Part shown: positions 27,007 to 35,746 of the stretch, one piece after another
How positions within the stretch are numbered: the first letter of the stretch is position 1
Layout of the letters: each line of letters opens with the position of its first letter
DNA from: Gp6-AA40 sp963772955
GTDB taxonomy: Bacteria; Acidobacteriota; Vicinamibacteria; Vicinamibacterales; UBA2999
Length of the DNA: 64,000 nt
Direction: 5' to 3'
NCBI GenBank assembly: GCA_963772955.1
Contig: CAVYZF010000018.1
Span: 3,828 to 67,827 of the forward strand
Notes under the pieces: model-generated
What the model was told of the DNA's origin: nothing
What the model saw: the letters and a program-made list of their open reading frames with translations, nothing else
The model's database searches: none
Made by a program: the position numbers and the translations under genes

Positions 27007-27498
27007 ATGAATAGATCTCTATCGCTCGTCACTGTTGTCGTCGCCGCGGTACTCGCCACGGGTTGCTCCGGTTCCGGCTTAACTCCCACTTCTCCGTCAT
27101 CACTCTCCGGCTTGCCGACGTCCCCAGACGACCAGCCACCACTCTCCGGCTCTCCGGCGCCTACGGTCGACCGGCTGGCCGGCACATGGAGTCTCCAGTC
27201 ACTTCAGGCGGCAGGAGACGTCGACCAGACCACACCGGCGGGCGCGAGTTACACGCTGACCTTCGCCGACGGTCGTCTGTCGACGCGCGCTGACTGCAAC
27301 GTGTGCGGCGGACCATTCGTTTTGTCCGGACAGACGCTGACAGCGGGACCCACACTGGCGTGCACCCGGGCGGCGTGCCCCACCATGGCGTTCGAGTCCA
27401 CCTACACGCGTCTGCTCGGTGGCGATAGCACTGTGACGCTGTCGGACGGCGCGCTCGTGCTGTCGTCGGCGCGAGGAGTGTTGCACTTCACTCGCTAG
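27007..27498 (+). CDS. META-domain lipoprotein (HslJ-like)
   Basis: A 163-residue lipoprotein: MNRSLSLVTVVVAAVLATGC gives a lipobox with Cys20. A Ser/Pro-rich linker (GLTPTSPSSLSGLPTSPDDQ) precedes one META domain: RLAGTWSLQSLQAAGDVDQT, FADGRLSTRADCNVCGGPFV and CTRAACPTMAFESTYTRLLG. META domains occur in heat-shock HslJ and in secreted inhibitors of unclear function. The internal Cys residues may form disulfides. The ATG beginning the signal peptide was preferred over a GTG four codons earlier. Confidence 0.85.
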   Translation: MNRSLSLVTVVVAAVLATGCSGSGLTPTSPSSLSGLPTSPDDQPPLSGSPAPTVDRLAGTWSLQSLQAAGDVDQTTPAGASYTLTFADGRLSTRADCNVCGGPFVLSGQTLTAGPTLACTRAACPTMAFESTYTRLLGGDSTVTLSDGALVLSSARGVLHFTR

Positions 27499-27523
27499 CT
27501 AGCCGCCTGCGAGAAAGGATGTG

Positions 27524-27811
27524 ATGTCCACAGAAGCGCGTGAGCGCGGCCTGAAATTGGTCGTCGATGGAATCAACACCGGGAATCTCGACGCCTTCAT
27601 GTCTCTGTGTGAGCCTGAAGCCGCCTTGGCGCTTCAGCCTGGGACTGTGGCGCAAGGCTTGGCAAGTGTTCGGGAGTCACTGGAGGCCTTCATTGCGATG
27701 AAGGGATTCATGCTCGACGACCCTTGGGCGAATTCAGACACCCATCTCGTCTCGGGAACTGTTGACGAACTCAAAGGCCAAGAAGAGGGAGAAGAGAACT
27801 CTGAAAGCTAA
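27524..27811 (+). CDS. SnoaL-like/NTF2-fold protein, C-terminally short
   Basis: A 95-residue protein preceded by AAAGGA. The fold signature is ARERGLKLVVDGINTGNLDA, FMSLCEPEAALALQPGTVAQ and VRESLEAFIAMKGFMLDDPW. The family usually runs to 120-140 residues with a final strand; here the sequence passes into a low-complexity tail KGQEEGEENSES. Either a frameshift near 27780 has replaced the last strand, or it is a truncated gene. Function unknown. Located 160 bases upstream of the sensor kinase, possibly in one transcript. Confidence 0.55.
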   Translation: MSTEARERGLKLVVDGINTGNLDAFMSLCEPEAALALQPGTVAQGLASVRESLEAFIAMKGFMLDDPWANSDTHLVSGTVDELKGQEEGEENSES

Positions 27812-27974
27812 CCGCCATTCGTGCCAGATGCCGTTTAGGTCAGGGTGGACTGCGCGGACGGCGCCGATCGCCCGTAGGGGGTTTCGGAACCGGGTCTACA
27901 ATCACTCCCTTGCGGCCAAGGAGAAAAGACTGCGCGGAAGGGTGGAGCTATTGAGGGGACGATCACGATGGTCG

Positions 27975-30107
27975 ATGCTGTTGTTCCTCCTGGCGTGGAC
28001 GTCGTTCGCCTCGGCACAGACCCTGCCGCGGCATGTGTTGCTCCTGTATTCGTCCGAACGTGAGTTAGCCCCTCATGTCGCGTTCACGAAGCTGTTTCTT
28101 CCAGAGTTGAGCCGCACGTCGACCGAGCCCGTCGATTTCATCGAGGTGTCGCTCCAACCAGTCCGAGTCAGTCGCAGCGTCCCCGATGACTCGATGGTGA
28201 GTCATGTCCAGTCGATGCTCGCGGGGCGTCAACCTGATCTCGTCGTCCCCATTGGCGGACCCGCGACAGCGTTCGCGCAACGGAATCGTCAACAACTGTT
28301 TGCCGCGGCGCCCATGCTGCTGGCAGGCGTCGACCGGCGTTTCGTGCAGAACGGCGCCATGAGCGCAAACGATGCGGCGGTCACCGTCGACCATGAGCCG
28401 ACGCGCGTCGTCGAAAACATCCTGAGGGTCCTCCCTGATACGAAGAACGTGTTCGTCGTCGTCGGCGCATCGCACCTCGAAGGGGTGTGGCTCGACGAGA
28501 TGAAGCGCGCGTTTCGACAATTCGAGGGCCAGCTGACGTTCTCCTGGGCGAACGAGCTCTCGTTTGCTGACATGTTGACTCGCTGCGCCAACCTGCCCCC
28601 GCATTCCGCGATTTTTTATGCGATCCTGTCGCTCGACGCGAAGGGGGTGCCGCATGTCGAGGAACGGGCGCTCGCCGAACTTCGCGCGGTTGCCAACGCG
28701 CCAATCTTTGGCGTGCGCAGCACGCAGTTGGGTCTGGGGATCGTCGGCGGACCGCTGCTGTCCATGGAGGACTTGAGCCGCAACACGGCCACCGTCGCCG
28801 TGCGCCTCCTCAGCGGGGAATCGCCACGCGCGATCAACACACCAACGCAGCTGCTGGCTGCTCCCGCCTTCGACTGGCGCGAACTGCGCCGCTGGAACAT
28901 CGACGAGGAAAGGCTGCCGCCGCGAAGCCAGGTCATGTTTCGCGAGCCGACAATGTGGCAGCAATACAAGGGCTCGATCGTGACGGTCGCCGGCCTCCAG
29001 GTGATGCTCGTGGTAGCGCTTGTCGCGAGCCTCACGAGACGGCGGCGTGCGGACCGCACGCGGCGTGAGAGCGAAGGGCGTTTTCGCCTGCTGTCGAACG
29101 CAGCGCCGGTGATGATGTGGATCGCCGGTCCTGACAAACTCTGTACGGACGTCAATCGCCCGTGGCTCGATTTCACCGGCCAGTCGATCGCTGCTGTAAT
29201 GGGAACCGGCTGGACGAACTCCGTGCATCCCGGCGATCTGTCGCGCTGTCTCGAGACCTATCACAACGCGTTCGATCGGCGTGAAGCCTTCCGGATGGAG
29301 TATCGGCTCCGCCGGCACGACGGTGAATATCGATGGATCCTCGACACCGGCGCGCCGCGGTTTCTCGAGGATGGCAGCTTTGAAGGCTACATCGGCTCGG
29401 CGATTGACGTCACGGATCTGAAGCTTGCAAGGGTCGCTCTCTCGAGCCTGAGCCAGCGTTTGATGCAGGCCCACGAGCATGAACGAACATGGGTTGCGCG
29501 AGAGCTTCAGGACGATCTCTGTCAGCGCCTGATCGTGCTCACGACGCAGCTCCACCGCTTGACTGAAGTACCCGTGGGCGGCCACGAGGACGAGATGCGA
29601 TGCCGTGTCGAAGAGTTGAGCGGCCAGTTTAGTGCCGTGGCCAGTGAAATCTTTGCGCTCTCCGACCAATTGCACTCGTCGAACCTGGAGCGCCTCGGAC
29701 TCGCGGCTGCCACGAGGATCTTCTGCAAGGAGTTGTCCCCGGAGCACCAGGTGACGATCGTCGTGAACGATACGGGCATTCCGATCGATGTGCCGAACAA
29801 CATCGCGCTCACGCTGTTTCGCGTGATGCAGGAAGCGGTGCGAAACGCGGTGAAGCACTCAGCGGTTTGCGACGTGACGGTCTCATTCCGGGCGGCCGGT
29901 AGCGAGATTCAGCTGGAAGTAGCGGACCACGGCGTTGGCTTCGATCCCGAGGCCGTGATGAAACGCCAGGATCTCGGATTGATCGGCATGAGGGAGCGGT
30001 TGAGTCTTGTCCACGGCGAGTGCACGATCGACTCGCGACCCGGTGGAGGGACGCGAATACGTGCCCGCGTACCGTTGCATCAGGACCTCTCCGCGCGCGT
30101 CGTCTGA
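27975..30107 (+). CDS. Membrane histidine-kinase-like protein with periplasmic ABC-substrate-binding and PAS domains; phospho-acceptor His replaced by Gln
   Basis: About 710 residues. Signal peptide MLLFLLAWTSFASAQ; a periplasmic sugar/amino-acid-binding-like domain to about 330 (RHVLLLYSSERELAPHVAFT, DLVVPIGGPATAFAQRNRQQ); one membrane helix about 333-355; a PAS domain about 375-490 (MMWIAGPDKLCTDVNRPWLD); then a HisKA_3 dimerisation helix. That helix reads WVARELQDDLCQRL where NarL-type kinases have ARELHDDxxQRL, so residue 512 is Gln (codon CAG). The HATPase domain is complete: VMQEAVRNAVKHS, VADHGVGFDPEAVMK, GLIGMRERLSLVHGECTIDS and GGGTRIRARVPLH. ATP binding is thus preserved but autophosphorylation at this site is not possible as read. 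Starting at the ATG gives the signal peptide; a GTG 33 bases upstream is an alternative. Confidence 0.85.
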   Translation: MLLFLLAWTSFASAQTLPRHVLLLYSSERELAPHVAFTKLFLPELSRTSTEPVDFIEVSLQPVRVSRSVPDDSMVSHVQSMLAGRQPDLVVPIGGPATAFAQRNRQQLFAAAPMLLAGVDRRFVQNGAMSANDAAVTVDHEPTRVVENILRVLPDTKNVFVVVGASHLEGVWLDEMKRAFRQFEGQLTFSWANELSFADMLTRCANLPPHSAIFYAILSLDAKGVPHVEERALAELRAVANAPIFGVRSTQLGLGIVGGPLLSMEDLSRNTATVAVRLLSGESPRAINTPTQLLAAPAFDWRELRRWNIDEERLPPRSQVMFREPTMWQQYKGSIVTVAGLQVMLVVALVASLTRRRRADRTRRESEGRFRLLSNAAPVMMWIAGPDKLCTDVNRPWLDFTGQSIAAVMGTGWTNSVHPGDLSRCLETYHNAFDRREAFRMEYRLRRHDGEYRWILDTGAPRFLEDGSFEGYIGSAIDVTDLKLARVALSSLSQRLMQAHEHERTWVARELQDDLCQRLIVLTTQLHRLTEVPVGGHEDEMRCRVEELSGQFSAVASEIFALSDQLHSSNLERLGLAAATRIFCKELSPEHQVTIVVNDTGIPIDVPNNIALTLFRVMQEAVRNAVKHSAVCDVTVSFRAAGSEIQLEVADHGVGFDPEAVMKRQDLGLIGMRERLSLVHGECTIDSRPGGGTRIRARVPLHQDLSARVV

Positions 30108-30117
30108 ACCTCAGATG

Positions 30118-30430
30118 TCATTCGACGCTGAGATCGAGGCTCTCGATCACGCGGATCGTCTCGCGCTGTAGGTCCGGGCGTCGGATCAACGGCTGTCGCT
30201 CGCGAAGAGCACCTGACCCGCGCCGAAGAACCCCAGTCCACATCGCGTAGCAGCACGCGCGCCGAACATCGCCGTGTCAGCGTGAAACATGCGGACGTAG
30301 TCGACGGGCGTTTCTTCATCGACGCCGCAGCGCGAGTAGTCCATCTTCGACGTGCGCGCGCCGAGTTGATCCCGTTGGCGCCGCGCGATCGATCGCGCGC
30401 GTTATCTCGTCGAGCGACTGTCAATCGCCG
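30118..30430 (-). pseudogene. 3' remnant of an ACMSD-like amidohydrolase
   Basis: The translation carries the C-terminal core of the aminocarboxymuconate-semialdehyde-decarboxylase-like amidohydrolases. In one frame: DYSRCGVDEETPVDYVRMFH, then ADTAMFGARAATRCGLGFFG and LFASDS; in another frame the closing ETIRVIESLDLSVE with a natural TGA. No start, no HxH metal site and no N-terminal barrel are present; upstream sequence does not continue the family. It is therefore a truncated leftover of about 100 codons, with at least one frameshift. It lies on the opposite strand directly behind the sensor kinase gene, so it may also reflect a deletion that removed neighbouring genes. Confidence 0.7.
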
Positions 30431-30597
30431 AGGAGGCGGCCATCGCTGGCCAGCACTCTGATAGGACGACGGGTCGCCCACGGCATACCGTTGCCACCCG
30501 GCCGCTCTCCGTGGTGGGCTCACCGGTTGGCCTCGGGATCTGTGGTAGAAACATGGATTCAAAGTTGCGTTCGCTCCGATCGACATCAGGAGGAACT

Positions 30598-31296
30598 ATG
30601 AAGTTGTGCCTCATTCTTGTCGTGGTGGCAGGATTCGCCACCGCGTGTTCTCCAACCGAACAACGGCAAACGACTGACACCCAACAGTCGGCGTCCGCAC
30701 CACCTGCGTCCACGCCACCGGCGTCCGCACCACCCGAAGTACCGCCGACGCCAAAACCAGCTGCGCCTCCGGCCCCGCAATTCCGCGACGTCACGATTCC
30801 GGCTGGCACGAAGCTCAGCGTGACGGTCCTGAGCACGCTGGCCTCGAACACGAGCAAAATCGAAGATCCCGTCCGGGGATCGCTGGCCGAGGCCGTGGTC
30901 GTGTCTGGCCAGACGGTATTGCCCAAGGGCGCCGAGCTCAATGGATCGGTCACCGATGTGAAACAGTCTGGGCGCGTCAAGGGAAAGGCGGCGCTCGCCT
31001 TCCATTTCGACCGCCTCTTGGCACGCAAAGAGACGCACCGAATCCGAACGGCACCAGTGACGATCGAAGCTGAAGGCAGCACGAAGAAGGACGTCAAGAA
31101 GGGAGGCATCGGCGCGGGTGTGGGAGCTATCGTGGGTGGAATCGCCGGCGGAGGCAGCGGCGCGGCGATAGGCGCAGTGGTCGGCGGCGCCGGAACGGTG
31201 CTCGCAACCAAAGGCGACGAAGTCCAGGTGGCGCCCGGCACGCTCGTCCCGGTGCTGGTCCAGGAGGGGCTGACGGTGCGCGTACCGATCAATTAG
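30598..31296 (+). CDS. Glycine-zipper lipoprotein
   Basis: A 232-residue lipoprotein. The ATG has a strong AGGAGG four bases upstream and begins MKLCLILVVVAGFATAC with a lipobox Cys17. A Pro/Ala/Ser linker of about 45 residues follows. The middle is a beta-rich domain (DVTIPAGTKLSVTVLSTLAS, SLAEAVVVSGQTVLPKGAEL, AALAFHFDRLLARKETHRIR). Then a glycine zipper GAGVGAIVGGIAGGGSGAAI and GAVVGGAGTVLATKGDEV precede a final VPVLVQEGLTVRVPIN. This layout resembles TrbI/YMGG-like envelope lipoproteins of acidobacteria. The zipper could cross or anchor in a membrane. Specific role unknown. Confidence 0.85.
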   Translation: MKLCLILVVVAGFATACSPTEQRQTTDTQQSASAPPASTPPASAPPEVPPTPKPAAPPAPQFRDVTIPAGTKLSVTVLSTLASNTSKIEDPVRGSLAEAVVVSGQTVLPKGAELNGSVTDVKQSGRVKGKAALAFHFDRLLARKETHRIRTAPVTIEAEGSTKKDVKKGGIGAGVGAIVGGIAGGGSGAAIGAVVGGAGTVLATKGDEVQVAPGTLVPVLVQEGLTVRVPIN

Positions 31297-31525
31297 GAGA
31301 CGACACTCACTATTGGGCTTCTCGGGCTGGACTCGCACTGATTCGCGCGAGAGAGCAGCGCGAGTTCAGGTCTTCGCGAACGCGGCGGCAGGTCAGAGCG
31401 CGCTTACTTCGGGCGCACTTTCTGTTTCAGCTCTTCGATCCAGGGCTCGAGGGCGCAACCATGACGCGGGCACCAATCGCGACTTAGCGTACGCGGAACA
31501 GCGATAGGCATCGGGGACAGGAGCG

Positions 31526-32014
31526 CTACGTCTGAGGCGGGGGCGGGGGCGGAATCGGCGTGAGGCCGTGGCGGCGCATGATCTCGGCCATCTTCGCGCG
31601 GTCGGGTGGCCCGCCCGCCGTCGCGTTCATGACCTCGGCCGCCTCGCGAAAATACTGCGGACCAAGCGCAGCCGGCGTGACGAGACAGAGCGCCTTCACG
31701 TCCTCGCTGCCGTTGTTGTCGAATCGGTGAATAGCGCCGCGCGGAATGCAGAGCGCCTGTCCCGGCCCGACATCGATGGGTGTCCCGTCAACAGTCCACG
31801 TCAACACACCGGCGATCCCGTAGACCGTCTCCTCGTAATGGTCGTGGCTGTGCGCGGGAGCCATCAGGCGCTGCGCGGCTGGGACCGCGAGCTCAAAGGC
31901 GGCGACGCTGCCGCTCGAGTCGTCTCCGGTGAGCAGGAAGCGCACGGCGAGCGGTCCGAGACGGATGGTCTCAGCGGATGGATTGACGTGGAGGCCGGTT
32001 GTCTCCGGTCGCAT
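31526..32014 (-). CDS. Cupin-domain protein
   Basis: A 162-residue cytoplasmic cupin. The metal motif is APAHSHDHYEETVYGIAGVL (His-x-His-x4-Glu) and TWTVDGTPIDVGPGQALCIP; motif 2 is RGAIHRFDNNGSEDVKALCL. A helical tail EAAEVMNATAGGPPDRAKMA, then EIMRRHGLTPIPPPPPPQT closes it, a combination common in quercetin-dioxygenase-like cupins of soil bacteria. Substrate unknown. The ~230 bases towards the lipoprotein gene hold at most the short 3' end of a lost minus-strand gene (ALEPWIEELKQKVRPK). Confidence 0.83.
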   Translation of the reverse strand: MRPETTGLHVNPSAETIRLGPLAVRFLLTGDDSSGSVAAFELAVPAAQRLMAPAHSHDHYEETVYGIAGVLTWTVDGTPIDVGPGQALCIPRGAIHRFDNNGSEDVKALCLVTPAALGPQYFREAAEVMNATAGGPPDRAKMAEIMRRHGLTPIPPPPPPQT

Positions 32015-32070
32015 GGCGCCCTCGTGTCGCGAACTGAGTTGACGTTCCAGGGATAGGTGGTCGCTCCGGA

Positions 32071-32338
32071 CTACACAGCTCGGCTTCCAATCGCCAACCC
32101 TCTGGCGGCAGCATCGGCGCTATCGTCCGGCCGTGTATTGAAGGCGATCGGCGCGCCTGGGGCAACCCTGCGAATCGCGTCGATGACCACTTCGAATAGT
32201 GCAAGATTGCGGAGCGGCGGGCGCCCGGCAAACTTCAAGCTGGGTTTTCTCGTCGACGCGGACGTCGGCGAGGGCCGCGGAGGAACAAGCAAGCACGAGA
32301 ATCGCCGTGAACAGCAGTCGCTGCAGGTGTCTCCTCAA
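32071..32338 (-). pseudogene. Remnant of a small secreted protein
   Basis: A signal peptide (MRRHLQRLLFTAILVLACSS, cleavage near AALAD) is followed by VRVDEKTQLE, the usual beginning of a family of exported acidobacterial proteins with a much longer mature region. After that the frame breaks: the neighbouring frame goes LKFAGRPPLRNLALFEVVID and AIRRVAPGAPIAFNTRPDDS before a stop. Either a short protein with one frameshift or a truncated remnant. I do not know the function. Confidence 0.4.
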
Positions 32339-32544
32339 GACGTGAACAACGTCAGTGAGCGCGCGTGATCTTAGGCGTCCTCACCGGCGGCCGCCAGCCA
32401 TTCAAACGACGGCGGCCGGGCGATGCGAACATGGCGCGCCGGTCGGGCATTGTCCCACAACTCAGCGCGCCCGTACCGTCGATCGTCGGCGAACGCGACG
32501 GGGCACGTTTCGACGCCTGGTTCATCGCTGAAATCGATGACGTT

Positions 32545-32940
32545 CTAACTCAGGACGTCTCGTACTTTGTTGGCGAGCATTTCCGCCGAGAATGGCTTCT
32601 CTATGAAGGCCGCTCTTTTGCGCGCGATCGTAGCGAGGTCGGCGGGACTGGCGGCTCCGGAAATGAACAGCACCCGCAGCGAAGGAAGACGCTCGACGAG
32701 CTTGTCAAACAACTCGAGCCCAGACAGCCCCGGCATCTGCAGGTCGGATACCAACAGGTCCACGGACTCCATCGTACCGAACTGGCTGATCGCATCCTCA
32801 GCGGATTCGGCTTCGACAACCTGATAGCCTGCGCGCTCCAGCATCATGCGGACCGTTTCGCGCACCCGCTGGTCATCGTCGACAAGCAGCACGGTCCGCG
32901 TTGGAGGGGGCGAATCGACAGGCCGTTTAGCTGACGGCAC
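32545..32940 (-). CDS. Single-domain response regulator (receiver only)
   Basis: A 131-residue CheY-like protein without an output domain. The acidic pocket is Asp21-23 (TVLLVDDDQRV), the phosphorylation site is Asp66 (LLVSDLQMPGLSGLEL), the switch Ser is in LFISGAASP and the conserved Lys is Lys115 (FIEKPFSAEML). All key residues are present, so it can be phosphorylated. It could receive phosphate from a kinase elsewhere; the nearest sensor kinase (27975-30107) lacks its phospho-acceptor His. A Pro-rich N-terminal 15 residues precede the fold. Confidence 0.92.
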   Translation of the reverse strand: MPSAKRPVDSPPPTRTVLLVDDDQRVRETVRMMLERAGYQVVEAESAEDAISQFGTMESVDLLVSDLQMPGLSGLELFDKLVERLPSLRVLFISGAASPADLATIARKRAAFIEKPFSAEMLANKVRDVLS

Positions 32941-33449
32941 CGTGCGCTCGCGTGCTGGCTATAACCGTGAGTGTCGGGGCGAGATCAGAGTCGGCCATGA
33001 ACCGTGGTACGCCACCTTCTCGCAACCGGAGTGCCACCACGGCGATGCACGAAAAGGCTCGCGATGACATGCTCGCTGGGTTCGGGCTGGCCAGAAGCTG
33101 CGACTAAACCTCGCTGCTAACGGGTACTTGTTTCTTCTTTCACCACCACAACGTTTTCCTCGGCGCTGAATACGCAATCCGATTCCGCTCCATGCTCATC
33201 GCCTCGATGAGCGAAATGTCGTTGCCGGCTTCACGCGATAGGCCACCTTGAGCCCCTTCGGCCGTCTTCTGCACATTGCAATGTGAAGGCGGTTTTGACC
33301 AGATGAGGAACGTTCCCGGATCCCTGCAATCCCTCGGTGGAGTCCCCCGAAGTCATTCACCACGCAACACATCTGGCATCGACGATTGCTTGTCCGTCGA
33401 TGCTGCTCCCACCGCACGGGCCTGGGTCGCCGCACGAACGGCGTCCTGG
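32941..33449. other. Intergenic stretch before the PAP2 gene
   Basis: About 500 bases between the divergent receiver and PAP2 genes. The PAP2 reading frame is open upstream to about 33276 and an ATG at 33303 is a possible earlier start. Otherwise no gene, repeat, hairpin or RNA feature was recognised; promoters for both genes must lie here. Confidence 0.4.
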
Positions 33450-34442
33450 ATGGCCCTCGACTGGGTGTTGGCCACCTACGTCATCTTCGTCGCCCTTGTC
33501 GCGATTGTGTGGACGGTTCCGCAGTGGCCATACATCCTTGCAGGCCACGCCGCGATCGTCGCAGGGCTTCTGCTGTTACCGTCTCGAGGGGCGGCGTGGG
33601 AACAGGGGCATGCCGCAGATCCCCGCTGGCTATTTCATGCGAGGTCGGTTGCGCGATTCCTGCGATACACGTATCCGGCGCTGCTCTTGACGCCGTTCTT
33701 CGAGGAGGTGTCGCTCACGGTCAACGCGGCGGCTGGGGACGCGCCCTACTGGTTCGAGCACTACCTGTTCACTGCGGACAGCAGGCTGTTCGGCGGCACG
33801 CCGGCGGTCATGCTTTCGCAGGCCGGCACTCCAGTGCTCGACGAGATCATGCACGCCTTCTACTTCTCGTACTTTCTCTTGATCATTGGCGGGATCGTCA
33901 TCGCCTGGAACGGTGGCCGCCGAGGCCACGGAACACCAGGAAGCGGGTTTCACACCGCGATGACGTGCATGATGCTCGGGTTCTTCCTGTCATATGTGTG
34001 GTATCCGTTCCTACCCGCGCGCGGACCATGGGAACACCCCGAGGTCATGGCGGGGCTGCGTCCGTTTGGCGGCTGGGTATTCACCCGCGCCATCGAATTG
34101 ATCATCGCGGGCGCGGCGGTTTCGGGCGGATGTTTCCCAAGCGCTCACGTCTCGGGTGCATGGGCGCTGACATTCGGCCTGTATGCCACTGACCGAAGAG
34201 CGGCGCTCTGGTTCGGAGTGGTTGCGGTCGGACTCAGCGTCGCCTGTGTGTATACGAGATATCACCACGCGGTGGACGTGCTAGCGGGGCTGACAGTGGC
34301 AACCGTCGCCGCGATGATCGGCTATAGCCTGACCCGACACTCGATGCCTCTTGGTCTAGCAGCCCGTGGTGAGAGCCCCCTCTCGGCCGGCGATGTGCCC
34401 GTGTATCGCCTCCCTCACGAGGCAAAGTCCAATCGGGTGTGA
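33450..34442 (+). CDS. PAP2-superfamily membrane phosphatase/phosphotransferase (inositol-type)
   Basis: About 330 residues and six to seven helices. The phosphatase site has SGGCFPSAHVSGAWALTFGL and the terminal TRYHHAVDVLAGLTVATVAA, the form seen in the PAP2_3/inositol-phosphotransferase (Aur1-like) subgroup. The YVWYPFLPARGPWEHP loop lies between. Such proteins hydrolyse or exchange phosphate on lipid phosphates at the membrane face. The start is uncertain: the first helix follows MALDWVLATYV, but the frame is open further upstream with an ATG at 33303. The tail after the last helix is about 40 residues. Confidence 0.78.
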   Translation: MALDWVLATYVIFVALVAIVWTVPQWPYILAGHAAIVAGLLLLPSRGAAWEQGHAADPRWLFHARSVARFLRYTYPALLLTPFFEEVSLTVNAAAGDAPYWFEHYLFTADSRLFGGTPAVMLSQAGTPVLDEIMHAFYFSYFLLIIGGIVIAWNGGRRGHGTPGSGFHTAMTCMMLGFFLSYVWYPFLPARGPWEHPEVMAGLRPFGGWVFTRAIELIIAGAAVSGGCFPSAHVSGAWALTFGLYATDRRAALWFGVVAVGLSVACVYTRYHHAVDVLAGLTVATVAAMIGYSLTRHSMPLGLAARGESPLSAGDVPVYRLPHEAKSNRV

Positions 34443-34455
34443 CTATGAGCGCGCG

Positions 34456-35064
34456 TCAGAATCTGAACACGAACCCCAGCGAGCCCCGCGTGAAGTCGAG
34501 GTCCCCTGGCCCGTCTTCGAGCTCGACGCCGAGGACCTCCAGGGCTTCGAAGGTTCGGAAGTAACGAACATCGCCGCGGATGCCGACGCGCGACCCGAAG
34601 AACAGCAGCACACCGCCACCAAAGTCCCACGACACCTTGTTCTCGCCCTCGAACAGGGTGTCGAACGCCTCGCCCTCAGGGTGCATCAGTCCGATGCCAG
34701 CTAAGCCGTAGGGTCGAATACCAAAGCCTTGCTGGCCGCCGAAGGGGATACCCAGCAGCACATTGCCGGTCGCCGTGAACACGCTGCTTCCGCCGAGGTC
34801 GGTCTTGCCGAAGAAATCGGGACTGTATCCGAAGTCTCCCTCGAAACCGAAGACACCGCCACCCATCCACGCGAAGCTGGCGCCCCAGTTGAAGCGGCTC
34901 GCGTCTGCGGCGTCGCCAAACTCGGCGCCACTGTCACCGCCGAAGTTGACGCCGATGAACGGAATGATGAGGCCATCGGCCCTTGCCGTGCCGGCGAACC
35001 CGGAAAGCAAGACAGCCATGATGAGTGTTCGACAGTTGCGTGCGGACAGGCAGGTGAAAGTCAT
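34456..35064 (-). CDS. Small outer-membrane beta-barrel protein
   Basis: A 202-residue exported protein: signal peptide MTFTCLSARNCRTLIMAVLL ending near TARAD, then about eight amphipathic strands such as FGFEGDFGYSPDFFGKTDLG, SSVFTATGNVLLGIPFGGQQ and SRVGIRGDVRYFRTFEALEV. The C-terminus ends LDFTRGSLGFVFRF, with the terminal Phe expected for Bam-dependent barrels. Fits the OmpW/Opr-like group of eight-stranded porin-like proteins; no specific ligand. Convergent with the PAP2 gene. Confidence 0.85.
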   Translation of the reverse strand: MTFTCLSARNCRTLIMAVLLSGFAGTARADGLIIPFIGVNFGGDSGAEFGDAADASRFNWGASFAWMGGGVFGFEGDFGYSPDFFGKTDLGGSSVFTATGNVLLGIPFGGQQGFGIRPYGLAGIGLMHPEGEAFDTLFEGENKVSWDFGGGVLLFFGSRVGIRGDVRYFRTFEALEVLGVELEDGPGDLDFTRGSLGFVFRF

Positions 35065-35746
35065 GCCGGACGTTGTGCATGCTTTGTGCCGCGGCTGGTT
35101 TCGTGCGCGTCAACAAGACGTAGTCATGCCGAACCCGCGGCTCACCCCGACCGGCCGCGCCCCCCGTCGCGACATGTCGTGACCTCGAGCGCCGCTCCGG
35201 CGCTCGTTATCAAGTCCTTGGTGGTTTCGCTCGGCGTTGGATTCTCGAGCTTTGGCGCGAACACGCATTGGAGGTTCTTAGAAATGCTGCACGACGTCGA
35301 GTGGTCGTGATCCGTTCACGTGTGCCAGTAGAAAGGACAGGGCCACGGCAAACATCAGAGCCATTCCGCGATCTTCGTCGTGAGGTGTACAAGGCGCACT
35401 TTCATCCCGGCTGCGGGCCGTCCATCGACTCTTCCCGTACTATTGACACGGAAGACGCACTTACTGAGACGCTGCAGTCCCGTCGCTGTTCGAGAGCTGA
35501 CCTGGGCTTCAGCCCGCGCGATCAGTCGGTCGGCTCGATTCAAAGCGCGACAGCTAGCCGCATTCAACTGGCGTGCGACACATACCAGCTTGTCCCGGTT
35601 GCGATGACGCAACTGGAAACGTACGAGATCGTGAGGTTGCATTGGGCAAGGGCCGCTCTTTCCGTGATGAACGTTTGCCTGACCGAAAGTATGACGACCG
35701 TCCTCGTGACGTGCGAGCACGTCGCACGCGCAAGACCCCGGCGCGG
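35065..35746. other. Long non-coding or undetected region before the patatin gene
   Basis: Nearly 700 bases. The patatin frame is open for another 58 codons upstream of its ATG but those residues (RHIPACPGCDDATGNVRDRE) look like random translation. Reading frames on both strands lack family motifs, and codon use is not gene-like. A TTGACA occurs at about 35443 without a good -10 at normal spacing. I see no RNA gene or repeat. Confidence 0.4.

Noticed and set aside
28065..29858. Minus-strand frame of nearly 600 codons opposite the sensor kinase
   Set aside because: Antisense shadow; the plus strand encodes recognisable PAS and HATPase motifs.
31405..31460. Short minus-strand end ALEPWIEELKQKVRPK with TAA
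   Set aside because: Looks like the last codons of a lost gene, but too short to name or to call as a feature.
35440..35475. TTGACA as a possible promoter of the patatin gene
   Set aside because: No acceptable -10 box at 16-18 bases and 300 bases from the start codon.
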